DNA of 64,000 nucleotides from Verrucomicrobiota bacterium (GTDB taxonomy: Bacteria > Verrucomicrobiota > Verrucomicrobiia > Opitutales > Opitutaceae). Location: positions 62,001 to 126,000 of the forward strand of contig VHCJ01000006.1 in the NCBI GenBank assembly GCA_016871755.1, in the 5' to 3' direction. The notes under the pieces were generated by a model. That model was not told the origin of the DNA. It searched no databases and saw nothing but the letters and a program-made list of their open reading frames with translations. Below, in pieces: positions 35,965 through 45,575 of this stretch (its first letter is position 1; each line of letters begins with the position of its first letter). The position numbers and the translations under genes were made by a program.

Positions 35965-38900
35965 TTACTTCAGCGCCGTGGCCAACGCCAATAACACCGC
36001 CGGATCCCCCGCCCGGAGACGCCGCACGTCCTCCGCGGAAAGGGACACCCCGAGGACGCGATCCGCCACGGCGGCGATGAGTTTCGAGGCGTCCAGCGCA
36101 TCCGGAGTGCCCTCGAGCGCCACATCCAGCGAGAAGGGGACGTAGCCGAGGGCATCGCTGCCTCGCGAGAGGAGATTGATCCGCCGCAGGGCATCGGCGG
36201 ACCGACCGCGCGCCGCTCCCGTCAGTTGCAGGGTCAAGGGGCGCTGCCAAAACGGAGCCCCCGGAGCCGCCTGCAACGCCCCCTGCCCGACGAACCGGAG
36301 TTCCGGGCTGGTGATCGTGAGATCGCGGAGTGCGGTCGACCAGTCCGAGGCGACCCCCGCATCGAGCGTGAGTTGATCGAAGCGAATTTCGCCGAGGAGG
36401 CGCAGCACGGCCTCCAACTCCCCCAGACGGACCGCGAACTGCTGGGTCCTCGCCGCTGCTCCGCCCAGCGCGGACGGCAAGCGGGCCCCGATCGCGTCGG
36501 CCAGCGCTCCCAGCGCACCCGCTTGATCGCTCCGGCGCTGCAATTGATCCTTCGCCGAGGCCACCGCCGCAACATAGCTGGCCGGCAAGGGTCGGAGGAC
36601 GCCGCCCCGGCTCACCATCTGCAAATCGCCCCGGATTCCTCCGACCAGCTCACCCAGTGACTCGGCCCCGCCGACCAACCGCGACCGTAGGTCGAACCGG
36701 CCCTCCACCGCCGGGGTCCCACCCGCCGGGAGCACCGCCTGCAGAGCCGGACCCGCCTCAACGTCCCGCGCCGCCACGGTTCCATCCAGGACATACGCCA
36801 CCCCCGCTCCCGGCGGGGCATAGGACACCTTTCCGGAGCCCTCGACGTTGCCGCCCGTGGCGAGGATCGCCTGAAGGGTCTCCACCACCACGGCCACCTG
36901 CTCAATCGAAACCGTGCCTCGCACCTCGCGGGCGACGAGTTCGGGCGACGAGATCACCTCTCCCAAGGCAAAGGCCACCTTGCCGGAAACGCCCTGCCAC
37001 GCGGGACCGGACGGACCCGGCTGCGCGGCCGGCCCCGAGGCGGGCGCGGAGCCAGCCGCCCACGGCACCGCCAGCAACCGCAGGTCCGACACGAAAACCC
37101 GCTTCCCGGTGATCTGTCCGTCCACCGTCCAACCGCCCGTTCCGGCACTCGCCTGTCCGGCCACCACCAGATCGGTGACCCGCCCGGAAGCCTCCAGTCG
37201 AACGGGCATCCGCAGCGTGAGTCCACCGTTCGCCGCTTGGTCGATTCGCAGTTCCACGGACGCGTCCGGCAGCGCCGCGCCCGAGGCCTCGACCAAGCCG
37301 CTCGCCTTCAGGTCGAGAGCGGCCTGCCGCACCTCGCCTACGGTCGCCGACCCGGTCAACTGGACTTTGCCAGCCTTCAGGCGATCCGCCGCCGCCAAGA
37401 GTGGCTGCGCCAGAACGCCCGGCAGATCGAGGTCCAAGGTGCCGGTCAGCTTGAGAGCCTGACTCTCCCCCGCCGCCCGTCCGGCCCTCCCCGACCCCCG
37501 CGCCAGCACTGCTCCGCCGCCACGCACGACGGCGTCCGCCAACTCCGCTTGCCACCCGCGCGGCGTGAGATCAGCCGAGGGCCGGACCTCCAGTTGCACG
37601 TCGCGGAACGCGACCCCCTCGGGACGCAGGAGCGAGAAACGGGCAATGGCCAAAGGTTCGGTATTCCGCACCGCGATCCCGCCCGGAGACACCCGCAGAC
37701 TCCACGCCCCCGTCGCATCTCCTCCCTCGATCCGCAGCGGCGGCAGCATGGGTTGAAAGACCGCCAGCGGCAACCCACGCAGGCGAAAGGCGACGAGGTC
37801 CTTGGTCGGATCCGCCGCCTCAACTTCGCCCGAAGCCGGGTTCCAGACGAACGGCTGGCGCAATTCCAGCCCGAACAACGGAGCCCGCTCCGCCGCCTCG
37901 GTCCGCAGTGCAAACACGCGGATGCGGTCCCCTTCCCGCGCCAGACCAAAGTCAGCTGCGAGACGCACCGGCCCCAGCGCGCCGAGTTCCGGGAACAGCC
38001 GCTCCCAGTGAGCCGTCTCCACGCCAGCCTTGCCCGTGACCTCGACCGCCGACAAGTCCGACGCCGCCGAGAACGTGGTGTCCAGTCGGAGGGCAAACTC
38101 CGGCAGGGCGCGGCCAGGCAGCGCCGGAGAAACGTCGCGATCGTTGAGCTCAAGGGTGAGCGTGCCTCGCAGCGGGGCGGTCGGCGCGGCGCGACCGGCC
38201 CGCATCTCCAGCCAAGGTGCCCCGGCACGCCGGACGACAAGGGAGTAGCGCTCCCCGGACGCGGAGCCGGTCAGCCGCTCGATCCCACCGACCACCGCCA
38301 CCGCGTCGCCCGTCGGGAAGCCCGTGGCCTGCACGGAGAGGGTCCCGTCGCTCTGAACCGCCTCCAGCCGTGAGTCGGCACCTATGCGCAGGCCGACGCG
38401 GGACGCCCAGGAAACTCGATCCACGCCGCTCCCGCGCGAACCGGACGCCGTGAGATCGAGGAGCGCCTCCGCCCCGGCTCTCAGGCTGCCCCCCTTGACC
38501 TCGATGGTCAGGGTGCCGCGCTCGCCCGCCGCCAGGCTGCCCCGCACCTCGCCGCGGAGCGACAGTTGATCGATGGAGACTCCCTCGGGCAGTCGCCACG
38601 CATCCAAGAGCCCGCCGGCTCCGATGGACCCCGGCTCCCCCGCGCTCGACGGCCCGGACGGGTCGGGGGCGACGGTCGTCGCCGCCAGCACCCACCCCGC
38701 CCGAGCGCGCGGCACGGACGCCGTCACCGGCAGCGGCGCAGCGGGTGCCACACCCCACTCGACCACCCATCCCTCGGCGGCCAGTCGCCGGAGCGCGATC
38801 CGCCCGAGCAGCGCGGAAATGAGACTCCCCTCCACCTCCATCCGCGGAGCGGTGACGCGCAGGCCACCGCGCTGCAGCGTGAGTTGCGTCACGGTGCTGT

Positions 38901-39126
38901 GCGACAGGCCCACGTCCAGACGACCTACGGTCAAGCCGAGTTCGGGCCGCGCGGTGAGGACCCGCTGGGCCACGAACGTCTGGACCGCCGGGGTCAGGGC
39001 CAGACCCGCCAGCCCGGCGGCGAACGCGAGGACGGAAACGGCCACGGCGACGACGAGGCGCAGCCTCCGGCGACGCCGCGACGGCGCGGCGACCTCAGTA
39101 TCGGGGGAACGCGGACGATCGGCCAC
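35965..39126 (-). CDS. Large AsmA/YdbH-like inner-membrane-anchored protein
   Basis: 1,053 residues. After a basic N-terminus (SRRRRRLRL) comes a single transmembrane helix (VVAVAVSVLAFAAGLAGLAL, about residues 25-45), then a very long, almost entirely beta periplasmic region made of repeated short strands with many Thr, Val and Gly. It ends with GYVPFSLDVALEG and an amphipathic tail. This is the architecture of AsmA-like and YdbH-like proteins that bridge the periplasm and are implicated in phospholipid transport to the outer membrane. A GTG at 39126 is the best start, since the basic/TM segment follows and the upstream tolC-like gene ends 14 bp earlier. It is the last gene of an RND efflux operon. 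Subfamily assignment is tentative. Confidence 0.7.
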   Translation of the reverse strand: MADRPRSPDTEVAAPSRRRRRLRLVVAVAVSVLAFAAGLAGLALTPAVQTFVAQRVLTARPELGLTVGRLDVGLSHSTVTQLTLQRGGLRVTAPRMEVEGSLISALLGRIALRRLAAEGWVVEWGVAPAAPLPVTASVPRARAGWVLAATTVAPDPSGPSSAGEPGSIGAGGLLDAWRLPEGVSIDQLSLRGEVRGSLAAGERGTLTIEVKGGSLRAGAEALLDLTASGSRGSGVDRVSWASRVGLRIGADSRLEAVQSDGTLSVQATGFPTGDAVAVVGGIERLTGSASGERYSLVVRRAGAPWLEMRAGRAAPTAPLRGTLTLELNDRDVSPALPGRALPEFALRLDTTFSAASDLSAVEVTGKAGVETAHWERLFPELGALGPVRLAADFGLAREGDRIRVFALRTEAAERAPLFGLELRQPFVWNPASGEVEAADPTKDLVAFRLRGLPLAVFQPMLPPLRIEGGDATGAWSLRVSPGGIAVRNTEPLAIARFSLLRPEGVAFRDVQLEVRPSADLTPRGWQAELADAVVRGGGAVLARGSGRAGRAAGESQALKLTGTLDLDLPGVLAQPLLAAADRLKAGKVQLTGSATVGEVRQAALDLKASGLVEASGAALPDASVELRIDQAANGGLTLRMPVRLEASGRVTDLVVAGQASAGTGGWTVDGQITGKRVFVSDLRLLAVPWAAGSAPASGPAAQPGPSGPAWQGVSGKVAFALGEVISSPELVAREVRGTVSIEQVAVVVETLQAILATGGNVEGSGKVSYAPPGAGVAYVLDGTVAARDVEAGPALQAVLPAGGTPAVEGRFDLRSRLVGGAESLGELVGGIRGDLQMVSRGGVLRPLPASYVAAVASAKDQLQRRSDQAGALGALADAIGARLPSALGGAAARTQQFAVRLGELEAVLRLLGEIRFDQLTLDAGVASDWSTALRDLTITSPELRFVGQGALQAAPGAPFWQRPLTLQLTGAARGRSADALRRINLLSRGSDALGYVPFSLDVALEGTPDALDASKLIAAVADRVLGVSLSAEDVRRLRAGDPAVLLALATALK

Positions 39127-39140
39127 GGGCGAAGGCCGGA

Positions 39141-40484
39141 TCAGGAACCGGCGTTGAAGGGATCCGCCTGACCGATCGCCTTGCGGACCCGGGCGGCGGC
39201 GACGAGGTAGTTGTAGAAGGCGCGGAGCTGGTTGTTCCGCGCCTGCGTCAGATCGACCTGGCTGGAGAGCACGTCGAGTTGGGTGGCGGTGCCAGCGGCC
39301 TGCCGGACGGACGCGAGCCGGAGGGCCTCGGTGGCCTGCTCGACGACCCGGCGGGAGGCCTCGACCAGTTCGCCGGCCTCCTGCAGCAGGGACACCGCGC
39401 GCCGGACCTCCACCTCGATACCCAGCTCGGCCTCGCTGCGGGCGAGTTCGATCTGGGACAAAGCGGAGCGCGCCTGAACCACCCGGCCGGCGGTCGCGCG
39501 ACCATCGAAGAGACTCCATTCGGATTGGATGCCGAGCAGCCAGCCATCGCGTGCATCGCTGAAACGATCGCTGCCCCCGGCCTTGCGCCACTGGTAGCTG
39601 CCGACGAGATCGACGGCGGGACGGGACCCGGCGCGCGCGATGTCGACGCCCTTGGCTCGGGCTTCGACCAGCTTGTCGAGGCGGGCCAATTCAGGGCGGG
39701 ACGCGCGGGCGGTGGCGACGGCCGCAGCGGCTTCGTACTGCACCGGCTCGACCGCCAGTTCACCGACGATTTGCGGCGTGCGCAGCGCCGTGGCGGACCC
39801 ATTGGCCTCGCCACCGATCAGCTGCACGACCTCGTCCAAGGACGTGCGGAACGCATTGCGGGCCTGAATAAGGGCCGGCTGGGCGTTCGCGACGGCGACC
39901 TCCGCGCGGAGCACCTCGAAGTTCGAGGCCGCGCCCGCCTCGTAGCGGTTGCGGGCGTTCTGGAGCTGTTCCTCCAGCAGGGCGATGGATTGCTCCTGCA
40001 CCTTGATGCTCTCGCGGGCGAGCAGGACGTCGTAGAAGCGCGTGCGCACCGCCAGCAGCACCTCGTTGATGACCGCCTGCAGTTCAAGCACCGCCGCCTC
40101 GCGCGTCAGTCGGGCGCTCGCTGCAGCCCCCTGCACCGCGCCGCCGCTGTAGAGCGACTGGCGGGCCTGAATCTGGATCTGCCAGGCAGAGTTGTCCGCG
40201 GGGAACGACTGGGAAATGTCCGCATCGTTGCGCTGGTAAGCGGCCCCCACGCCGACGCTGGGAATTCCCCGCGCCGACACCTCGAGCACCACCCCGTCCT
40301 GCTGCTGGATCCGCTCTCGCGCCTGACGGATCGCGAAGCTGTTTTCGACGGCATAGACGACGGCGGTGCGGAGGTCGAGCGACTCCGGAAGCACGGAGGT
40401 CCGGCCGCCGGGGGCGGCGAGGGCACCCGGGGCAAGGCTGGCGCCGAGCGCGAGGGCGGCGACCCGAAGGAGACGGGAGGGCAT
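39141..40484 (-). CDS. TolC-family outer-membrane efflux protein
   Basis: 447 residues with a signal peptide (about 1-23). The protein is largely alpha-helical with two repeats of coiled-coil helices (for example FYDVLLARESIKVQEQS and VRQAAGTATQLDVLSSQVDL), as in TolC/OprM channels; RNRYEAGAASNFEVLRAEV is the family hallmark. It forms the trimeric exit duct for the adjacent RND pump. Only 5 bp separate it from the pump gene stop. Cargo is unknown. Confidence 0.92.
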   Translation of the reverse strand: MPSRLLRVAALALGASLAPGALAAPGGRTSVLPESLDLRTAVVYAVENSFAIRQARERIQQQDGVVLEVSARGIPSVGVGAAYQRNDADISQSFPADNSAWQIQIQARQSLYSGGAVQGAAASARLTREAAVLELQAVINEVLLAVRTRFYDVLLARESIKVQEQSIALLEEQLQNARNRYEAGAASNFEVLRAEVAVANAQPALIQARNAFRTSLDEVVQLIGGEANGSATALRTPQIVGELAVEPVQYEAAAAVATARASRPELARLDKLVEARAKGVDIARAGSRPAVDLVGSYQWRKAGGSDRFSDARDGWLLGIQSEWSLFDGRATAGRVVQARSALSQIELARSEAELGIEVEVRRAVSLLQEAGELVEASRRVVEQATEALRLASVRQAAGTATQLDVLSSQVDLTQARNNQLRAFYNYLVAAARVRKAIGQADPFNAGS

Positions 40485-40489
40485 GGGAT

Positions 40490-43400
40490 TCAGGATGAAA
40501 CAGGGTTGACCGTGGAGGCGAGGGACGGCGCCGGAGCCCGACGGGAGAAGTCTCGACCGATGAGCAGGTAGAAGACCGGGACGACGAAGAGCGTGAACAG
40601 CGTGCCGACGGCCATGCCGACGACGAGGACCCAGCCGATGCTGTTGCGGGCGGCGGCACCGGGGCCCTGCACGAAGATCAGCATCAGGTGACCGAAGACC
40701 GTGGCGGCGGACGTCATCAGCACCGGCCGCAGCCGCGTCGCCGCCGCGCGGCGGGTTGCTTCAAGCTTGGCCACTCCCTCGGCCTGCAGGCTGTTCGCAA
40801 ACTCGACGATGAGGATGCCGTTCTTGGCGATGAGGCCCACCAGCGTGATGAGGCCGATCTGCGAGTAGATGTTGAGGGACGTCTTCCAGAGAAAGATCGG
40901 GATCAAGGCGCCAAACACCGCCAGCGGCACCGAACCGAGCAGGATGATGATGGGATCGCGGAAGCTGTTGAACTGCGCCGCGAGCACGAGGAAGATCAGC
41001 AGCACCGCCAGTGCGGCGGCCTTCCACAGGGCGGTGCCCTCGGTGCGGAGCTGCCGCGACTGGCCGCCGTAGTCGATGGAGTAGCCCGGCGGCAGGACCT
41101 CCGCCGCCTTCGCCTCAAGCTTCTTCAGCGCCTGGTCGATGCTCGGCCCGACACCGGTGATCTTGACCGAGTTGAGCTGCTGGAAACGATTCAGCGTCCG
41201 CGGCTGCACGTTCTCGCGCAGCGTTGCGATCGTGGACAGCGGGATGAGGCGTCCCTCGGGGCCGCGGACATGGTAGTTGAGGAGTTGGTCGGCGTTCAGC
41301 CGCTTCGCGCGTTCGACCTGCGGGATCACCCGGTAGCTGCGCCCATCGTTCACGAAGCGGTTCACGTAGCCGCCGCCGAGGAGCGAGCCCAGGTCGCGGG
41401 CGACATCGGTCAGGCTGAGGTTCATCGCCGCGACCCTGTCCTTGTCGATTTCGATCTCCACCTGCGGCAGGTCGAATTTGAGGTCGCTGTCGGCGAAGTA
41501 GAACGTCGGCTCCGCGTTCGGCGCGTTCGCCTCCGTGTTGGCGTACAGCACCAACTGGTCGGTGAACTCCAGCATCTGGCGGTGGTCGGCGGTCGAGCGC
41601 ACCACGAACTCGATCGGGAACTGTCCGCCCGCCGGCAGGGGCTCGGGGGTGGTCAGGATGACGTTCATGCCGGCAATCTTGGCCGCGTCAGCCTGCAGCG
41701 ACTGGTCGACCTCCAACGCGGTGCGGCGGCGCTCCGACCACGGCTTGAGCACGGCGCCGCCGAAGCCGAAATTCGCGCCCGTGACCTGGAAGGAGGTCTG
41801 GTACTCGGGGAACGACTCGAACATCGCCTGCACCTCGCCGGCGAAGAGGGAGTTCTGCTCGATGGTGGAGGTCGGGGACGGGAGCAGGATGCTGAAGACG
41901 ACGCCCTGGTCCTCCTTCGGCGCCAGTTCACGCTGGGCGAACATCAGGAACGGCGCGCTCAACAGCGAGATCAACACCGCGAGCACGACGACCACCGGGA
42001 CCCAGTGCTGCAGGACGCGGCCGATCAGCCGGTCGTACCACGACCGCAGGCGGTCGAACGAATGGTTCACGAAACCGGTCAGACCCCGCTCCTCCGCATC
42101 GCCGCCCCTGAGGAGTTGCGCGCTCATCATCGGCGAGAGCGTGAGCGCGACGAACCCGGAGACGGCCACCGCGCCGGCGAGGGTGAACGCGAACTCGCGG
42201 AACAAGGCGCCGGTCAACCCGCCCTGAAAACCGATCGGCGCATAGACCGCCGCCAGCGTGATCGTCATGGCGATGACCGGACCGACCAGCTCGCGGGCTC
42301 CGAGGATCGCGGCATCGAACGGAGTCTGGCCCTCGCGGACATGGCGCTCGACGTTTTCGACGACGACGATGGCGTCGTCGACGACGATGCCGACCGCGAG
42401 CACGATCGCGAGCAGGGTGAGCAGGTTCACCGTGAAACCGAAGGCCAGCATCAGCGCGAAGGCGCCGATCAGCGACAGCGGCATCGCGACCAGCGGGATC
42501 AGCACCGACCGCAACGAACCCATGAAAAGGAAGATCACGACGGCCACGATGAGCAGCGTCTCGGTCAGGGTGGTCACGATCTCCTTCAACGCGTCCTCGA
42601 TGTAGCCGGTGGCGTCGTAGCCGATCTGGAGCTTGAGGGACGAAGGGAGGCGCGCCTCGATGCCCGGGAGGGCGGCGCGGACCCGCTTGATCACCTCCAC
42701 GGTGGAATCCGTCGGCAGCACCCAGATGCCCATGAAGGTGGCCTTCTTGCCGCCGAACCGGACCTCCTCGTCGTAGCTCTCGGCGCCCATCGTGACCTCG
42801 GCGATGTCGGACAACCGAATGATGGCCCCGTTGCGCTCGGCGACGACGAGGTTCTCGAACTCATGGACGTTCTTGAGGTCGGTGTCCGCGACGAGCGTGA
42901 CGCGCATCATCGAGCCGTTGGTGCTGCCGACGGCCGCGAGCGCGTTGTTTGCGGCGAGCGCCTGGCGCACTTGGGCGGGGCCGAGGCCCCGGGCCGCCAG
43001 TTCGTCGGGCTTGAGCCAGATGCGCATCGCGAACACCCGGCCGCCGAGCACGTCCGCACGCTGCACGCCCTTGATCGAGGACAGCTGCGGCTGCACGACG
43101 CGGGTGAGGTAATCGGTGATCTGGTTCTCCTCGAGATCGTCGGAGTAGAAACTCAGGTACATCGAGGCGAACTGGTTGTCGCTCGACTCGACGCTGATCG
43201 TCGGCGCCTCCGCCTCCGGAGGAAGTTCGCTGCGCACCTGGTCGATCTTGGAGCTGATCTGGGCGAGGGCCGCGTTGGTGTCGTAGTTGAGCCGGAGAAA
43301 CACGTCGATCGTGCTCAGCCCGGCGCGGCTGTTCGACTCGATGTAGTCGATGCCGTCGGCGCTGGCGATGACGCGCTCCAACTGCGTCGTGATGTAGCCT

Positions 43401-43585
43401 CGCACGGTCTCGGCACTGGCGCCGAAGTACAGCGTGGTGACCTTGACCACCGCGCTGTCGCTGCGGGGGTACTGGCGGACATTGAGCCGGCTGTAGGACA
43501 CGATGCCCACGACCAGGATCACGATGTTGACCACGAGCGCGATGACCGGCTTGCGGACGAAGAGATCGGTGAAGCGGGATTTCAT
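40490..43585 (-). CDS. RND efflux pump, inner-membrane permease (HAE-1 type)
   Basis: 1,031 residues, normal for AcrB/MexB/MdtB-type pumps. It begins FVRKPVIALVVNIVILVVG, has a large periplasmic loop, then GIVVDDAIVVVENVERH, whose adjacent Asp residues in helix 4 form the proton relay. A second half repeats the fold (LLIFLVLAAQFNSFRDPIII, GLIAKNGILIVEFANSLQ). It exports hydrophobic or amphipathic compounds by proton antiport. Closest in layout to the MexF/MexI/MdtB-like pumps. Operon: marR, adaptor, pump, tolC, asmA-like. Confidence 0.94.
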   Translation of the reverse strand: MKSRFTDLFVRKPVIALVVNIVILVVGIVSYSRLNVRQYPRSDSAVVKVTTLYFGASAETVRGYITTQLERVIASADGIDYIESNSRAGLSTIDVFLRLNYDTNAALAQISSKIDQVRSELPPEAEAPTISVESSDNQFASMYLSFYSDDLEENQITDYLTRVVQPQLSSIKGVQRADVLGGRVFAMRIWLKPDELAARGLGPAQVRQALAANNALAAVGSTNGSMMRVTLVADTDLKNVHEFENLVVAERNGAIIRLSDIAEVTMGAESYDEEVRFGGKKATFMGIWVLPTDSTVEVIKRVRAALPGIEARLPSSLKLQIGYDATGYIEDALKEIVTTLTETLLIVAVVIFLFMGSLRSVLIPLVAMPLSLIGAFALMLAFGFTVNLLTLLAIVLAVGIVVDDAIVVVENVERHVREGQTPFDAAILGARELVGPVIAMTITLAAVYAPIGFQGGLTGALFREFAFTLAGAVAVSGFVALTLSPMMSAQLLRGGDAEERGLTGFVNHSFDRLRSWYDRLIGRVLQHWVPVVVVLAVLISLLSAPFLMFAQRELAPKEDQGVVFSILLPSPTSTIEQNSLFAGEVQAMFESFPEYQTSFQVTGANFGFGGAVLKPWSERRRTALEVDQSLQADAAKIAGMNVILTTPEPLPAGGQFPIEFVVRSTADHRQMLEFTDQLVLYANTEANAPNAEPTFYFADSDLKFDLPQVEIEIDKDRVAAMNLSLTDVARDLGSLLGGGYVNRFVNDGRSYRVIPQVERAKRLNADQLLNYHVRGPEGRLIPLSTIATLRENVQPRTLNRFQQLNSVKITGVGPSIDQALKKLEAKAAEVLPPGYSIDYGGQSRQLRTEGTALWKAAALAVLLIFLVLAAQFNSFRDPIIILLGSVPLAVFGALIPIFLWKTSLNIYSQIGLITLVGLIAKNGILIVEFANSLQAEGVAKLEATRRAAATRLRPVLMTSAATVFGHLMLIFVQGPGAAARNSIGWVLVVGMAVGTLFTLFVVPVFYLLIGRDFSRRAPAPSLASTVNPVSS

Positions 43586-43637
43586 GAACGCGGGACGTCC
43601 TCGGACAGGAAAGGCGTGAAGGGGCGGGCGGGCCGAC

Positions 43638-44759
43638 TCAGGCGTTGTTCGGCCGCGGGGCCGGGTTGTTGGTCGGCTGCACGCGGTTGTTCACCCGGAT
43701 GCGGAGTCCGTTGCGCAGCTTGAAGACGCCCGAAGTCGCCACCTCCTCACCGGGCTTGACCCCGGAGAGGATCGCGATCTGGTCCCCGCGCGTCGCTCCG
43801 AGGCGGACGAATTGCTGGCGGACGCCGAGGTACTCCTGGCCGGTCTCGTCCTTCATCTTCTCGATCACGAAGACGGAGTTGCCGTAGGAGGCGTAGGACA
43901 CGGCGGTCGCGGGCAGCACCACCACCGGGGCGTTCTCCGGCAATTCGATCGCCGCGCGCGCAAACATGCCGGCGCGAAGGAGATCTTCCGGATTGGCCAC
44001 GGTGGCCTGCACAGCGATGTTCCGCGACGACGGGTCAACACCCGGGTCGATGGCCGTGAGCGTTCCGGTGAACGGTCGATCCGGATACGCATCCACCCGC
44101 ACCTGCACCGTCTGGCCGACGGCCAACTGCGGCAGGTGACGCTGCGGGATGCTGAAGTCGACGAACATCGGATCCAGCCGCTGCAGCGGCAGCAGTCGCG
44201 CCCCGCGGCCGACGTATTGCCCAACATTGACCGAGCGGATGCCCACGCGGCCCGCGAAGGGGGCCCGGATGACTTTCTTGTTGAGCAGCGCCTGCAGCGC
44301 CGCCACATCCGCATCCGCCTGATTCACCCGGGCCGTCGCGGCATCGAGCTCCGCCTGGCTGATCGAATTCTTGACCCGCAATTCCGCCGCCCGGTCGCGC
44401 TCCAGGCGCGCAATCGCCTGCCGCGCCGCCGCCGCCGCGAGTTGGGCGGTCTCCACGGACGTGTCGAGTTCGATGAGGACCTGGCCCGCCTGCACCGCCG
44501 CACCATTGTCGACCGCGATGCGCACCACGGTGCCCTCGGCGTCCGCCGCGACCGTGACGCCTTCGACCGGAGCGAGGGTCGCGATCGCGTCGATCGTCGG
44601 CCGCCACACCGCGGTCTCCGCCCGGATCGAGGTCACGGCCGGCGCCGGCATGTCGCGCGGCATGGCTGACATCTCGCGGATCTGCGCGACCTTCACGGCA
44701 CCGAGCGACACCACCAGCGCCGCGAATCCGGCGAGAGCGAGGATGAATCGTTTGATCAT
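43638..44759 (-). CDS. RND efflux periplasmic adaptor (membrane-fusion protein)
   Basis: 373 residues. One N-terminal membrane anchor (IKRFILALAGFAALVVSLG) is followed by a lipoyl-like half-motif (VRIAVDNGAAVQAGQVLIEL), a helical hairpin (about 95-150), the second lipoyl half (KKVIRAPFAGRVGIRSVNVG) and beta-barrel/membrane-proximal domains. This is the MexH/AcrA adaptor layout that links pump and TolC channel. ATG 44759 overlaps the regulator stop (ATGA), so the two are translationally coupled, and 52 bp precede the pump gene. Confidence 0.92.
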   Translation of the reverse strand: MIKRFILALAGFAALVVSLGAVKVAQIREMSAMPRDMPAPAVTSIRAETAVWRPTIDAIATLAPVEGVTVAADAEGTVVRIAVDNGAAVQAGQVLIELDTSVETAQLAAAAARQAIARLERDRAAELRVKNSISQAELDAATARVNQADADVAALQALLNKKVIRAPFAGRVGIRSVNVGQYVGRGARLLPLQRLDPMFVDFSIPQRHLPQLAVGQTVQVRVDAYPDRPFTGTLTAIDPGVDPSSRNIAVQATVANPEDLLRAGMFARAAIELPENAPVVVLPATAVSYASYGNSVFVIEKMKDETGQEYLGVRQQFVRLGATRGDQIAILSGVKPGEEVATSGVFKLRNGLRIRVNNRVQPTNNPAPRPNNA

Positions 44760-45349
44760 GGGACAGAGGAAGAGGAGGGAATGGCCGGTGCCGGGGAAGC
44801 AGGAGTCGCACCGGGCGCGCCGGAACACGGCGATGCAGAGACTTCCGCGCCCCGGACGAGTTTGGCGAGCAGGGCCACGAGCGTGCGGCGCTCGCTCTCA
44901 TCGAGCGGGGCCACCAGCGCCCCCATGCGTCGAAAGTAGGCCGGCAGCACTTGCGTGAGGAAGGATTCGCCCGCCGCCGTCAGCACCACCGGCGTCATCC
45001 GCCGATCGTTGGCATCCGGCTCCCGGCGCACGAGGCCATCCCGCTCCAAGGTATCGATCAGCCCCGTCATCGTGGCTCGGGTCACGCCCGACCGCTCCGC
45101 CAATTCCGCCGGGGTCAGCAAGCCACAGCCCCCATCCCGGCTCCGCATCAAGAGCATGAGCACGGTGAACCGACCGGCGCTGATTCCATGCGCCTCCAGC
45201 GGCTCACCACAGCAGCGGAAAGCCTCGTCGCCAGCCCGGAGAAGATTCAGATACACCTCGCAGGCCGAGGGATCCAACTCCGGGAAACGCCGCGCGCCGT
45301 CCAGGAGGCACTCGTAGCGCGGCAAGTCTCGGAGCAGCAGCATCGGCAT
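44756..45349 (-). CDS. MarR-family transcriptional regulator
   Basis: 197 residues. A winged helix-turn-helix spans about residues 50-140: LTPAELAERSGVTRATMTGL is the recognition helix region and REPDANDRRMTPVVLT is the wing with the conserved DxRR motif. The C-terminal 40 residues are a low-complexity Ala/Pro/Ser tail, absent from typical MarR proteins (about 145 residues). Being first in the efflux operon, it is likely an autorepressor released by a pump substrate. A palindrome TTAGGGGGCTAA lies 87 bp upstream of the start. Confidence 0.9.
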   Translation of the reverse strand: MPMLLLRDLPRYECLLDGARRFPELDPSACEVYLNLLRAGDEAFRCCGEPLEAHGISAGRFTVLMLLMRSRDGGCGLLTPAELAERSGVTRATMTGLIDTLERDGLVRREPDANDRRMTPVVLTAAGESFLTQVLPAYFRRMGALVAPLDESERRTLVALLAKLVRGAEVSASPCSGAPGATPASPAPAIPSSSSVP

Positions 45350-45435
45350 GGAGAACGCGGGGGAGGTCAGGCGGTTTCAGAAAAAGGCCCCCAGGCGGAC
45401 ACCAAGCGTCGCCGGGAACCCGGAACAGAAGGAAA

Positions 45436-45462
45436 TTAGGGGGCTAACTATCAGCCGCCTAA
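45436..45462. promoter_or_regulatory. Putative MarR/SlyA-type operator upstream of the efflux operon
   Basis: TTAGGGGGCTAA (45436-45447) has the TTAG-N4-CTAA form of SlyA/MarR boxes (SlyA consensus TTAGCAAGCTAA). It is nested in a larger inverted repeat: TTAGGGGGCT (45436-45445) and AGCCGCCTAA (45453-45462) match at 9 of 10 positions around a 7-nt spacer. Location just upstream of the marR-type gene fits autoregulation. Confidence 0.6.
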
Positions 45463-45464
45463 CC

Positions 45465-45548
45465 ACGAAAAAGCAAGCCCGAGCCGGGAGACAAAAGCTG
45501 CCCCGGCGACACCCCTGATCTGCGGCACAGCTCGGGTTGGGTCGCCGG
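45465..45548 (-). terminator. Two overlapping, mutually exclusive hairpins after transketolase
   Basis: On the minus strand CCGGCGAC (from 45548) can pair with GTCGCCGG (ending 45503), and is followed by CAGCTTTTGT. Alternatively CCCGAGC (from 45536) pairs with GCTCGGG (ending 45478), followed by CTTGCTTTTT. The two stems interleave, so only one can form at a time. Either could terminate transketolase transcription before the MarR promoter. Confidence 0.45.
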
Positions 45549-45575
45549 AGTCACGCCGGTTCCGAGGCCGCGCCC

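Noticed and set aside
40688-43723. A 1,011-codon open frame on the plus strand opposite the RND pump
   Set aside because: The minus-strand frame matches RND pumps end to end; the plus-strand translation is a shadow of it, dominated by His, Arg and Asp.
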